A stretch of 64,000 nucleotides of DNA, from contig JAMLGK010000013.1 in the NCBI GenBank assembly GCA_023957995.1, positions 35,609 through 99,608 on the forward strand, given 5' to 3'. This DNA comes from Microthrixaceae bacterium. GTDB taxonomy: Bacteria; Actinomycetota; Acidimicrobiia; Acidimicrobiales; Microtrichaceae. Shown here piece after piece: positions 51,255 through 60,688 of this stretch. The stretch's first letter is position 1, and every line of letters begins with the position of its first letter. The position numbers and the translations under genes are program-made. The notes beneath the pieces were generated by a model, which did no database searches, was not told the origin of the DNA, and saw only the letters and a list, made by a program, of their open reading frames with translations.

Positions 51255-52958
51255 TCAGGCGCGGGTGATGGCCCCCAGTTCGGCACCCTGTGCGAGCGCC
51301 GCATACTTGGCCAACACTCCCTTGGTGTAGCGGGGCTCGGGTGCCTTCACCTCGGCACGACGGCTCTCGAGTTCGGCCTCGTCGACGAGCAGGTCGATGG
51401 TGTGACCGTGCACGTCGATGCGGATCCGGTCACCTTCCTCGACCAGCGCGATGGGACCACCGTCGACCGCCTCGGGGGCCACGTGGCCGATACAGAACCC
51501 GTGGGTGCCACCTGAGAAGCGCCCGTCGGTGATCAGTGCAGCGTCACCCCCGCGACCTGCGCCCTTCATCGCGCCGGTGATCGCCAGCATCTCGCGCATC
51601 CCCGGGCCGCCCTTGGGCCCCTCGTAGCGGATGACCACGACGTCGCCGCTGTTGATCCGACCTCCGAGCACCGCCTCCATGGCGGCCGCCTCGCCGTCGA
51701 AGACCCGCGCCGGACCCTCGAACTCGTCGAAGTCGATGCCTGCGACCTTCACCACCGAACCCCTCGGCGCCAGCGAGCCGCTCAGGACCGCGAGTCCGCC
51801 CACCGTGTGGATCGGGTCATCGAAGCGGTGGATCACCTCGCCGTCCGGCGCAGGGGCCTTGATGCGTTCGAGGTTCTTCGCAACCGTGTTGCCGGTGACG
51901 GTGATCTCATCGGTGTGGATGAGACCTTCCTCGGCCAGCATCTGCATCACCACAGGAACACCACCGATGCGGTCGATGTCGACCATGTGGTACTTGCCGT
52001 GGGGCTTGGTGTCGGCCAGGTGGGGCACCTTCGCCGCCACCTTGTTGAAGTCCTCCAGGTGCAGTTCGACCTCGGCCTCCGCCGCTATCGCCAACAGGTG
52101 AAGAACCGCGTTGGTGCTGCCTCCCAGCGCCATGACCACGGCTATGGCGTTCTCGAGCGATCCCTTGGTGATGATGTGACGCGGCCGGATCCCCTCTCTC
52201 AACAGGTTGAGGACCGCGACTCCCGAGGCGTAGGAGTAGTCGTCGCGGCGGCGATCCACCGCTGCGGCCGACGCTGAACCAGGGAGCGACATCCCGAGCG
52301 CCTCACCCACCGATGCCATCGTGTTGGCGGTGAACATGCCGGCACACGCACCTTCGGTGGGACATGCGTTGTGTTCGATCGCATCGAGCTCCGCGTCGTC
52401 GATGTCACCGACCGCGTGCGCGCCGACCGCCTCGAACACCGAAACGATGTCGAGCACCTCTCCGTTGTGCTGGCCCGGCAGAATGGATCCCGCATAGACG
52501 AACACCGACGGTACGTTCAGCCGCGCCGCTGCCATCATCATCCCCGGCAGTGACTTGTCGCACCCGGCGAAGGTCACCATCGCGTCCATGCGTTCGGCGT
52601 GCATGACCGTCTCCACGGAATCCGCGATGACCTCGCGGCTGACCAGGCTGGCGTGCATGCCCTCGTGACCCATCGAGATCCCGTCGGAAACCGCGATCGT
52701 GTTGAACTCGATCGGGTAGCCGCCCGAGGCCCTCACGCCCTGTTTGGCGCGCGCCGCCAATCGCTGCAGCGGCATGTTGCAGGGTGTGACCTCGTTCCAG
52801 CTGGAGGCAACCCCGATCTGGGGCTTGTCCCAGTCGTCGTCGGTCATGCCGATCGCCCGGAGCATCGCCCTCGCCGGCGCCTTGGAGGGACCTTCGGTCA
52901 CATCCTCGGAGTGGATCTTGAGCTTCGGGTTGCCGTCTTTGCTCGGAGAGTCAGCCAT
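51255..52958 (-). CDS. ilvD: Dihydroxy-acid dehydratase
   Basis: This Fe-S dehydratase of 567 residues makes the keto acids of Val and Ile. It has [33 protein letters not shown], the Fe-S Cys in [15 protein letters not shown], and [29 protein letters not shown] lies near the end. ATG 52958 begins just before the standard start; upstream frame is unlikely. It lies upstream of the ilvB leader and is probably a separate transcript. Confidence 0.96.
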   Translation of the reverse strand: MADSPSKDGNPKLKIHSEDVTEGPSKAPARAMLRAIGMTDDDWDKPQIGVASSWNEVTPCNMPLQRLAARAKQGVRASGGYPIEFNTIAVSDGISMGHEGMHASLVSREVIADSVETVMHAERMDAMVTFAGCDKSLPGMMMAAARLNVPSVFVYAGSILPGQHNGEVLDIVSVFEAVGAHAVGDIDDAELDAIEHNACPTEGACAGMFTANTMASVGEALGMSLPGSASAAAVDRRRDDYSYASGVAVLNLLREGIRPRHIITKGSLENAIAVVMALGGSTNAVLHLLAIAAEAEVELHLEDFNKVAAKVPHLADTKPHGKYHMVDIDRIGGVPVVMQMLAEEGLIHTDEITVTGNTVAKNLERIKAPAPDGEVIHRFDDPIHTVGGLAVLSGSLAPRGSVVKVAGIDFDEFEGPARVFDGEAAAMEAVLGGRINSGDVVVIRYEGPKGGPGMREMLAITGAMKGAGRGGDAALITDGRFSGGTHGFCIGHVAPEAVDGGPIALVEEGDRIRIDVHGHTIDLLVDEAELESRRAEVKAPEPRYTKGVLAKYAALAQGAELGAITRA

Positions 52959-53021
52959 GGCCACACAGTACGGCTGCACCACCCCCGCCAGCGACCCGCA
53001 TCTCGTTCGCATTTGCCTACA

Positions 53022-54407
53022 TCACGCAAACGCGTGGTTGGCGGGGTGGCCAACCGTTCGCAGGGTGACGATCAGCAGGTAGCAGGCGACCAGTGCCGCC
53101 ACCACCACCGCCGGAACGACCACCTCCGCCGCACTGTCGAGGACCACCAGCAGCCACACCAGTGCAACGGCGCCGCCAGAAAACGCTGCGAGTACTGCGA
53201 ACACGTGGTCCATGACCATCAGCACCAGTGTGAGGAACAGGCACAGTCCGACGAGACCGATCAGCACGTAGCCGGGCAGGCCGACAGGGAACGCCGGCGG
53301 TCCGGTGAACGCTGCCATGAGCAGGTCGGCTGACAACAACACCACCACGTAGCCGACGCAGGACACCAGGACCAACAGGCGCGCCCGGTGCGCGAACTGG
53401 GTCACCCGGCCCGCCCGGCCAAGCTGTGTTGCGACGGCGCGTTGGAACCACCGGAGCCCTATCTCCGCCAGCCCCATGCTGACCAGCAGAGGTGCCACCA
53501 GGCCGACCAGCGCGGCCCCCGAACCAACGGCGGCATACACGACTGCCGTGCAGCACAGCACGAAGGCACCCATCACGATTCCCGACCCGAGGAACGGAAC
53601 CGCGGCGCCGAGCTCGGACCTGCCCGGAGCACCGAGCCGGGTCGGTTCCAAGCGTCCGAGCACCAGCCAGGTGTGCACGGTCGCCCCCAGCTCACAGATG
53701 GCGGCGACGGCCAGCACCGTCCACAGCTCATCGGTCCCCACCGTCGAGATTCCGGCCACCAGCATCGCCGGTGTCACCCACAACACGAGCGTCGACACCC
53801 GTCCCATCGGCAGCAGGATCACCGACAGCAGCAGATACTGGAGTTGCGCCCCCACCAGCAACGCGGGAGCCACCGATCCCGCCAAGGCTCCGGTGATTCC
53901 GCCGACCACCAGAACGGCGAGGGTGCCCCACAGCAACAGCAGCCGGTTCGGGGCGCGCATGGCTGCGACGCCACCGACGTTGATGGAGGTGTAGGCGACC
54001 CTCGAGGAGGCTTCCGCCAGACCCCAGCCGATACACGTGATCGCGGCGAACACCGCACCGGACGGAATGGTGCCGGGGCTGCTCAGGGCGATCGCAACGA
54101 ACAGCGTCGGCGGTAGGTAGGCAACAGCGCGCAGCAACCAGCTGGATCGAACCAGAGGGGCCCGCGGGGTCGACCCGCGCTCTGCGTATTCCGCTCCCTC
54201 GAGCCTCGTGTGCATTTCCTCGGCGAGCGAGAACACATCCGGCTCACCGAACCTCGACAGGGCGATCGAGTCGGTGATTCCCCAGGATTCGAAGGTGGCT
54301 GCAAGACCGAACTCGTCGACCCATGCGCCGGTCTCCGAGAGACAACGATCGGTCAGGTGGGCGAACGCTCTCTCGCGGGGCGTGGGGGCTTCCGACAGGG
54401 ATGTCAC
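53022..54407 (-). CDS. Polytopic membrane protein of the exopolysaccharide cluster
   Basis: The 461-residue protein has a soluble N-terminal stretch of about 95 residues, then roughly 12 hydrophobic helices. GTG 54407 overlaps the stop of the upstream PelF-like glycosyltransferase (GTGA). Position and topology match PelG, the flippase-like transporter that follows PelF in Pel operons, but I see no decisive PelG motif, so another polysaccharide exporter is possible. It is the last gene of the unit. Confidence 0.7.
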   Translation of the reverse strand: MTSLSEAPTPRERAFAHLTDRCLSETGAWVDEFGLAATFESWGITDSIALSRFGEPDVFSLAEEMHTRLEGAEYAERGSTPRAPLVRSSWLLRAVAYLPPTLFVAIALSSPGTIPSGAVFAAITCIGWGLAEASSRVAYTSINVGGVAAMRAPNRLLLLWGTLAVLVVGGITGALAGSVAPALLVGAQLQYLLLSVILLPMGRVSTLVLWVTPAMLVAGISTVGTDELWTVLAVAAICELGATVHTWLVLGRLEPTRLGAPGRSELGAAVPFLGSGIVMGAFVLCCTAVVYAAVGSGAALVGLVAPLLVSMGLAEIGLRWFQRAVATQLGRAGRVTQFAHRARLLVLVSCVGYVVVLLSADLLMAAFTGPPAFPVGLPGYVLIGLVGLCLFLTLVLMVMDHVFAVLAAFSGGAVALVWLLVVLDSAAEVVVPAVVVAALVACYLLIVTLRTVGHPANHAFA

Positions 54408-55969
54408 GGCCGCACATCCACGAGCGGCGGAACATCGGACCATCCGTCGCGGAGGTCGATCGAGCGACACAGATCCGCGTAGATCTTCCTGTACCGGGCG
54501 GACATGCCCAGAAGCGTGAACCGGGTCAGGGCACGCCTGCGGGCTGCCAGGCCGAGTTCGCTGGCCCGCCGAGCATCGACGAGCAGGTGCTCGATCGCAT
54601 CGGCCAGCTGCTCAGGGTCTCCTGGTTCGACCAGCGCTGCGACCCCATCGAGGGCTTCGGGCAGGCCACCGACGTTGGTGGAGACGATCGGTGTGGCCCC
54701 CATCATTGCCTCGAGGATCCCGTAGGGAAGTCCCTCGGATACGGAGCAGGAGACGAGCACGTCGACCGACCGGTAGGCGGCTGCGGGATCATCGGTGTGG
54801 CCCTCGAAGCGCACGACGCCACCGAGACCCAGACGCTCCACGGCGTCGCGACACTCTTGGTCGTAGTCCAGCTGGCCATCGGCGACCCTCCCCCAGATGC
54901 GAACCGATAGCCGCGGCACCGTGTTCACGAGGTGCGAGGCTGCGTGGATCAGGGTCAAGGGGTCCTTGATCCGGTCGATCCGCGACAGGAAGCCGACGGT
55001 GGGACGGCGACCGGACGGACGCCGCGCCTGCCGAGCTTCGAACTGGGATGGGTCGACTCCGTTGTTGACCACCCTGACCCGGGAAGGTTCAGCTCCGTTG
55101 CGAAGCTCCCACCTCTTGTTGAACTCCGTCACAGGCACGATCACATCCGCTCGGCGGTAGGCTGCGATGGTCAGGAGTCGGTGGAACCGCAGGAGGATCC
55201 GTTGGGTCGATGCACCGAGGTCGCCGCCCAAGTACTCGAGGTACCGCTCGCGCAGATACACACCGTGCTCTGACAGCACGAGCGGCGCACCGGTGCGTCG
55301 CACTCCGGCGATGGCGACCAGTGCCGCCAGCCCATTGCCCGTCGCGTGGTAGATGTCGGCCTCGGGCAGGTCGAGCCCGGCGGGTCGCAGGAAGTGCTCC
55401 AGGAGTTCCAGGCACTGGATCACCTCTGCCATCGATGTCGGGAGCCCGTTGGAGCGGCAGAGATCCGTGAGCACCTCGACTGCCGCTCGGCAGCGAAGCG
55501 CCGGCGCCATCTGCCGTGCCTCGCAGTGTTCGATCAGGGCGTCGAGCCCACTGTCGAAGCCCTGCGGGTCCGCATCGGGTTCGGTCAGTCGCCCGAGTAG
55601 CGCCACCACGTCCCCGAAGACACGCCGGTTGATCTTGCTTCGACCCGCTGCGCGCAGATACCGCGGGCGTTCACCTGGAACGCTGGACTCCCAGAACCCC
55701 AACTCCGTTACACCCTTCACGTTCGCCGGGAGCTCCCACACGGGCGTGTTCCCACTCCGGGACACGATTGACACGACCTCGAACGAGCTCTCGGGAAGCG
55801 ACGAGATCATCTGGTCGCACCACGTGGAGACCCCTCCCTGGACGAACGGGTAGGTGCCCTCGGTGACCAGCGCGACCTTCGGACCCGGAGTCGCTGCGGA
55901 CCGGTTCGGGACCACAGGCATGGCCGAAGCAGCCAACCGCGCTGGAGTCAACGGGGCGGTGACCGTCAT
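54404..55969 (-). CDS. PelF-like family 4 glycosyltransferase
   Basis: This 521-residue GT-B enzyme starts its fold with ALVTEGTYPFVQGGVSTWCDQMI, the N-terminal signature of the PelF subgroup. SEHGVYLRERYLEYLG follows, and GFLSRIDRIKDPLTLI with SVSEGLPYGILEAMMGATPIVSTNVGGLPEAL is the GT4 donor site. PelF polymerises UDP-linked amino sugars in the cytoplasm. ATG 55969 overlaps the upstream glycosyltransferase stop as ATGA. It is cotranscribed with the flanking cluster genes. Confidence 0.88.
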   Translation of the reverse strand: MTVTAPLTPARLAASAMPVVPNRSAATPGPKVALVTEGTYPFVQGGVSTWCDQMISSLPESSFEVVSIVSRSGNTPVWELPANVKGVTELGFWESSVPGERPRYLRAAGRSKINRRVFGDVVALLGRLTEPDADPQGFDSGLDALIEHCEARQMAPALRCRAAVEVLTDLCRSNGLPTSMAEVIQCLELLEHFLRPAGLDLPEADIYHATGNGLAALVAIAGVRRTGAPLVLSEHGVYLRERYLEYLGGDLGASTQRILLRFHRLLTIAAYRRADVIVPVTEFNKRWELRNGAEPSRVRVVNNGVDPSQFEARQARRPSGRRPTVGFLSRIDRIKDPLTLIHAASHLVNTVPRLSVRIWGRVADGQLDYDQECRDAVERLGLGGVVRFEGHTDDPAAAYRSVDVLVSCSVSEGLPYGILEAMMGATPIVSTNVGGLPEALDGVAALVEPGDPEQLADAIEHLLVDARRASELGLAARRRALTRFTLLGMSARYRKIYADLCRSIDLRDGWSDVPPLVDVRP

Positions 55970-57349
55970 GCCACCGCCTCCAGAGAGTGGAGCGAAGAGA
56001 ACAGCTCGGAGTAGCCGTCGAGCATCGACTGGATCGGGTAGCGCTCGCGGACCACTCGATGGGCGAGCCGGCCCAACCGGGAGGCCTCGGACGGGTCGGC
56101 CAACAGCATCGAGACCGCGTCCGCCATCTCACGCGCGTCGCCGGGGCCGACGATCAGCCCGGCATCCCCGAGCGCTTCGGGAATACCGCCGACCTCGGTG
56201 GCAACGATCGCCCGACCCGCCGCCATACCTTCGAGGAGGCTGAAGGGCAGACCTTCCGAACGGCTCGGGATGACCTGCACGTGCAGGCGCGGGAGGATCG
56301 ACGGCGGATCAGGGTGTGCTCCCAGGAACGCTAGGCGCGTTCCGAGCCCGGACCGTCTGGCGATCTCGCTGCACCTGCACGTGTACGCCTCGAGGGTGGG
56401 TTCGGCGGGCCCGATGTGGGTGAACGTCGAGTTCTCGAATCGCTCGCCGATCAGTGCCGACGCCTCGACGAACAGGTCGACTCCCTTGAACGGATCGATC
56501 CTGGCGACCGTTCCAACCTCGTACGAAGACCGCACGGGAGGTGGATCCGCCGGCGGGTCCACGCCGGTGGGAATGCACACCGAGGTCTCGGGGTCACAGC
56601 CGAGCCGTCGGGAGGCGACCACGTTCGACTCACTGACACCGACCACAGCCGAAGCGGCCATGTACGCCAACCGTGCGAGGTTCTCCGCGGAACTCCGGAC
56701 CAACCAGCGCGTCCAGTCGTCGACAGCCGAACCCTCGGTCCTCGCGTGGGCTTCCCCCACATAGATGCCGTGCTCGACGACCACCATGGGCGTTCCGTTG
56801 CAGTACCGCTCCAACGCTCCCGGCACCGCGGCGACACCCGCAGTGGCACTCAACGTCACATCACACGGTTCCATCGGTGTCGTGGCGGCCTGCACGACCG
56901 CCGACACGAGCTCGCTCGCCGCCCGCACTGCGGGCACTGTGAGTGGTTCGGGACCGTTCCTGAGCTCACTCGGAGCAACGTCGATCAGCAGTTCGCACAG
57001 GGCATCGGGGGAGATCGCCGCGGAAACGTCGGCTCCCCGACGTAGACCGATGAGCGCGTCCATCAATCGTTGCGGCTCCGCATCGTTGCCGAACAGGAGC
57101 TCTGCCAGGCCCTCGAGCACCCGACCATCGACACCGGAATCCCGGATCGCCCTCGGGTACCGGATACGGACACCGCACCTGGTGTCCCGACCCTCGGCCA
57201 CACCGAGTGCAAGCACCTCCCAGTCGACACCGGCAAGTCCGGTGAGCAGGAGGTCGCACCAGCGGGTCACGCCACCGCACGGATTCCGGGTAGTTCCCCT
57301 CGGTCACGAGTCGAACCCGCCGCTTCACACCGCTGTGTGCCCCGTCCAC
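55966..57349 (-). CDS. Second PelF-like glycosyltransferase, frameshifted near the N-terminus
   Basis: From the GTG at 57349 the frame reads RVRLVTEGNYPESV, the PelF-type start. One extra base around 57275-57280 throws it off, and the other frame resumes with GGVTRWCDLLLTGLAGVDWEVLALG. Removing one G restores EGNYPESVGGVTRWCD, an exact family motif. The rest is intact: VVVEHGIYVGEAHAR, GTVARIDPFKGVDLFVEA and SRSEGLPFSLLEGMAAGRAIVATEVGGIPEAL, a GT4 donor site. It would be about 460 residues. It lies 10 bp after the deacetylase-like gene and overlaps the next glycosyltransferase. A sequencing error or a real mutation are both possible. Confidence 0.8.
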
Positions 57350-57359
57350 GTCGTATCCC

Positions 57360-59555
57360 CTAGTTCCCCGGCAGCTGGACGGTCAGCTGTGTTTCTCCAC
57401 CGAGCGGCACCCATGCCGCGAGACGACCGCCCCAGGGCGCACCGAAGGTCGCACCACCGCTGGTTGCGCCATCGGGCACGGTCAGGGGTACCTCGAGCGC
57501 CGAGGCCGACCCCAGGTGCACCTGTCCGTCCTGCATGTACGCCTCCACCCCGACACACCAGCTTCAAGCTCATCGCGTCCCAGGTCTGGAGCCGTCGGAC
57601 GCCCTCGGTGGCATCAGCCATGGATGGGTTGTCAAGCGGAGCGTCCGCGGAGTACAGCGCTCGATAGTCGGCCAGAACGTCGTCGAGGATCCCGTAGAGC
57701 AGTCGGTCCTCGGCGAGGTTCGACTGGTGTGCGTAGTGCGGAAACGGCTTGCCGGCGAGAACCCGCAGGAGCGTCAGTCGGGTTTCCAGCGGTCGGATGT
57801 AGGAATCGAATCCGGTGGCAGGATCGAGCGGCGCTATGCAGGTCGAGAGCGGTTGGTCTCGCAGTCGCCGCTCCCGCCGTGCGCGGACGAGTTGTAGATC
57901 CAGTTGTACTCGTCCACGAGCTCTTCTGCGGTTCCCACGTTGTAGTAGGCACTCATCGGATAGCGGGGCAGGGTGAGGGCTCCGCTAGCTCCCAGGCTCC
58001 GCTGCCGTGCTTCGTAGGACGCGTCGGAGGCGACCGCCTTGATGCCGAGTGCTGCCAGGACTCGGGTCGAGGTTCGGATTGTCCGAAGGTCTGTGGCGCT
58101 ATTGCCGCAATCCGGAGTGCTCACCGGTGACGAGCACTTCGGGATCGACCGCGATCCCCTGGCTCTGTGCCCACGTGAGGTTCGTTCCCACGTCGTCGCC
58201 GAGCGCGGTCGAGTCCACCCACACCGGTGTGGTCGGACCACCGCATTGCCACGGGATGGTGGTGAACACCTGCACACAACCGAGGTACTGATGGTTCCAC
58301 GTGTGGTTGATCCAGCGGTACGAGCTCTGGTTCGCGATCAGGTCGTCCCCCATGGGGTCCGATCCCGAGTCCACGATCTCCACCGAGTGCCCGATGCCGT
58401 TGAACGCCATATCGATGAGGAAGTCGTGCTCGGCTTGCCACTGGCGCAGGTACTGCGAATCGGCGAGGTTCATGCGGATCGGTGGAGGTGCGGGCGTGCT
58501 CGGGTCCGGACAGTCCCCGGCGTCCGGTGTGCAGCTGCTTAATGACCGACCAGCGGGTGTCGACGACGAACATATCGTCCATGCACCGACAGGTGGTTGC
58601 GCTTGGCGCCGAGGTGGACGCCCCTGGTCGCCCAATCGATGATCCCCGCCGAGAGCGCCAGGAAGTGACTCTGGAAGCCGTTCATCGCCGCGGTGATGAT
58701 CATGCGTTCACGACCATCGGCGGAGTACACGCCGATGAGGGACCCCTCGTCCCCACCGGATGGGGCGCGACGGTGACCATCGGGGTGGCGCTCCCTGACG
58801 GTGGTGACTCCATCGGCGTGCCTTGGTAGGTACCCGCAGGTCTCAGAGACCGCTGGATCGACGTCGCTCAGACGGAACGGGACCGCGGAGGTGGGAGAAC
58901 GGCCCGTCCAGCGCCGCGCATCGACCTGTGCCGTCGCACCGTCGAGCTCCCTGCTGTAGAACGGAGCATCTAGTCCAACCTGGGAGTTCGGGTAGACGTA
59001 GGAGTCCACCTGGCGGATCGAGAACTCGCGCCCACGTCCGCGGATAGCGCCAGTTCGTCGGCTTCAGCTGGACGGGAGCGCCGTTGGTGCCACCACCGCC
59101 TGGAACCTCGATCGGCGGGCACCGTCGACGGTGTCGGCGAGGAATCCAGGTGTGATCGTGGATCGCGACGGCGAGTTCAGGTCGACCTCCAGGTACGGAA
59201 CGCCGTGGAGATCGAGCGCCGTTCGCATTGCACTGGTGCCTGGCCCACCATCGGACAACAACAGCACTCGCAGATCGATGCGCGGCGGGTCCGCCGGTAC
59301 GGTCGTTGTCGTCGTGGTGGTCGAAGTAGTCGACGTCGTCGACGTGGTCGAAGTGGTCGAGGTCGCCGTGGAGGTGGTCGAAGTTGTAGACGTGGACGTG
59401 GTCGAAGTGGACGTGGACGAAGTTGTCGTCGTGGTCGTCGTGCCCGGCGGCGTTGTCGGCACACACGCGACCGTGATCATGACCAGCGCAGCCAATGCCG
59501 AGGTCGCCAATACCGATGCCTTGTGCCTCGAACGGACCGAAAGTGCTCGTTCCAT
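57360..59555 (-). pseudogene. Secreted deacetylase-like (PelA-like) gene broken by many frameshifts
   Basis: The region reads as one gene in pieces. ATG 59555 (AAGGAGAGG before it) gives a lipoprotein signal (lipobox VACVP) and a Thr/Ser linker, then RIDLRVLLLSDGGPGTSAM and DSYVYPNSQVGLDAPFYSREL. SLIGVYSADGRERMIITAAMNGFQSH, VDDMFVVDTRW, NHTWNHQYLGC, YPMSAYYNVGTAEELVDEYNWIY, and PHYAHQSNLAEDRLLYGILDDVLADYR follow, then a terminal beta region ending LTVQLPGN. The Asp-Asp and His-x3-His blocks fit a polysaccharide deacetylase as in PelA. At least seven changes of frame are needed (near 59067, 59030, 58580, 58550, 58120, 57850 and 57560), with two more likely near 58830 and 58755. Either the gene is decayed or the consensus here is poor. 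Confidence 0.72.
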
Positions 59556-59683
59556 TTCCCTCTCCTTCATGGATTCACCCGCAGCTCTGCTTCATTCGCC
59601 ACCGATCCACCTGAGCGCAGACTGCGGACAGAAGTCCTCAAGTCAGCGACGCTCCTGACGATGCCCGGGGAATGGAGCTCGCC

Positions 59684-60475
59684 ATGAAGGCAACCCGGAC
59701 GCTTCTTGCGGCGGCGACCCTCCCGGTACTGCTCGCTGGCTGCACGGCAACCTGTTCCCCCGAAGTCGGGCGTCTCGCTCAGTGGTCTCCCCAGCCGGGT
59801 GGCTCCTGGCAACTCCAACTCACCGGCACTGTCGACCTCGCTGTGGACGCTGAAGTGTTCGACATCGACGGCCTGGACACTCCGGCATCGACGGTCACCG
59901 CGATACACGACCGCGGCGCCCGGGCGATCTGTTACATCTCGGCCGGCACCTACGAGGACTGGCGCACCGACGCGGGGAGCTTTCCCGGGGAGATCCTCGG
60001 AAACGCGCTCTCGGACTGGCCCGGCGAGCGATGGCTGGATGTCCGCCGACTCGATGCGCTTGAACCGGTGATCGCCCGAAGGATGGACATCTGCGAGGAG
60101 AAGGGCTTCGACGCCGTCGACCCCGACAACCTGGACGGCTACTCCAACGACAGCGGGTTTCCGCTCACACATGACGACCAGATCCGCTACAACCGGATGG
60201 TCGCCCAACTTGCACACGATCGAGGGCTGGCGGTCGGCCTCAAGAACGACCTCGGCCAGGTGACCGACCTCGTGGGTGACTTCGACTTCGCGGTGAACGA
60301 ACAGTGCCTCCAGTACGACGAGTGCGCTCTGCTCGATCCTTTCGTGAGTGCCGGCAAGGCGGTTCTGCATGTGGAGTATGAACTCGAACCCGCCGAGTTC
60401 TGCGAATCCGAGCCGCGGGGTCTCAGTTCGATCCTGAAGCACCTCGAACTCGGTTCGTGGCGTCTCGTCTGCTGA
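59684..60475 (+). CDS. GH114 endo-alpha-1,4-polygalactosaminidase, lipoprotein
   Basis: This 263-residue secreted lipoprotein has lipobox LLAGC and a complete GH114 domain: GSWQLQLTG, FDIDGLDT, ICYISAGTYEDWRTDA, DWPGERWLDVR, GFDAVDPDNLDGY, GLAVGLKNDLGQV, FAVNEQC and KAVLHVEY. The paired Asp in DIDGLD and DPDNLD are the likely catalytic residues. The family cleaves galactosamine-rich polymers and is also the hydrolase domain fused to deacetylase in PelA; here it is a separate divergent gene beside a PelF-type cluster. ATG 59684 has GGAG 6 bp upstream. Confidence 0.92.
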   Translation: MKATRTLLAAATLPVLLAGCTATCSPEVGRLAQWSPQPGGSWQLQLTGTVDLAVDAEVFDIDGLDTPASTVTAIHDRGARAICYISAGTYEDWRTDAGSFPGEILGNALSDWPGERWLDVRRLDALEPVIARRMDICEEKGFDAVDPDNLDGYSNDSGFPLTHDDQIRYNRMVAQLAHDRGLAVGLKNDLGQVTDLVGDFDFAVNEQCLQYDECALLDPFVSAGKAVLHVEYELEPAEFCESEPRGLSSILKHLELGSWRLVC

Positions 60476-60688
60476 ATCCATACCTCTCCGCCCCTCGCGT
60501 CGCGGCATGGTATGAAATGACTCCAACAAATCACCAACATCTGGGCGATTCGCGCCAACAATTCGACGATTTCTCGAAGGTTTTTCGAATAGATGTGGAC
60601 CTACCGCCCCAGCGGCCGCTGAGGGTCCGGACGCGATCGGGGGTTGACCACCAGCGCGCTCAGAAGAGTTGGGACGGTCAGCTATTCG
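60476..60688. other. AT-richer intergenic region, no gene seen
   Basis: This 213-bp gap between convergent genes is AT-richer than the surroundings around 60510-60600 and includes a short run TTTTTCGAA. I find no hairpin with a U tract, tRNA or coding frame in it. Confidence 0.4.

Noticed and set aside
57632..57952. Several short frames in the 57.6-59.5 kb region as separate genes
   Set aside because: Joined in order they spell one deacetylase-like protein; individually they begin or end in non-coding frame.
59280..59440. Thr/Ser and Asp/Val-rich repetitive frames
   Set aside because: Low-complexity linker of the lipoprotein; the opposite-strand version is an artefact of the repeat.
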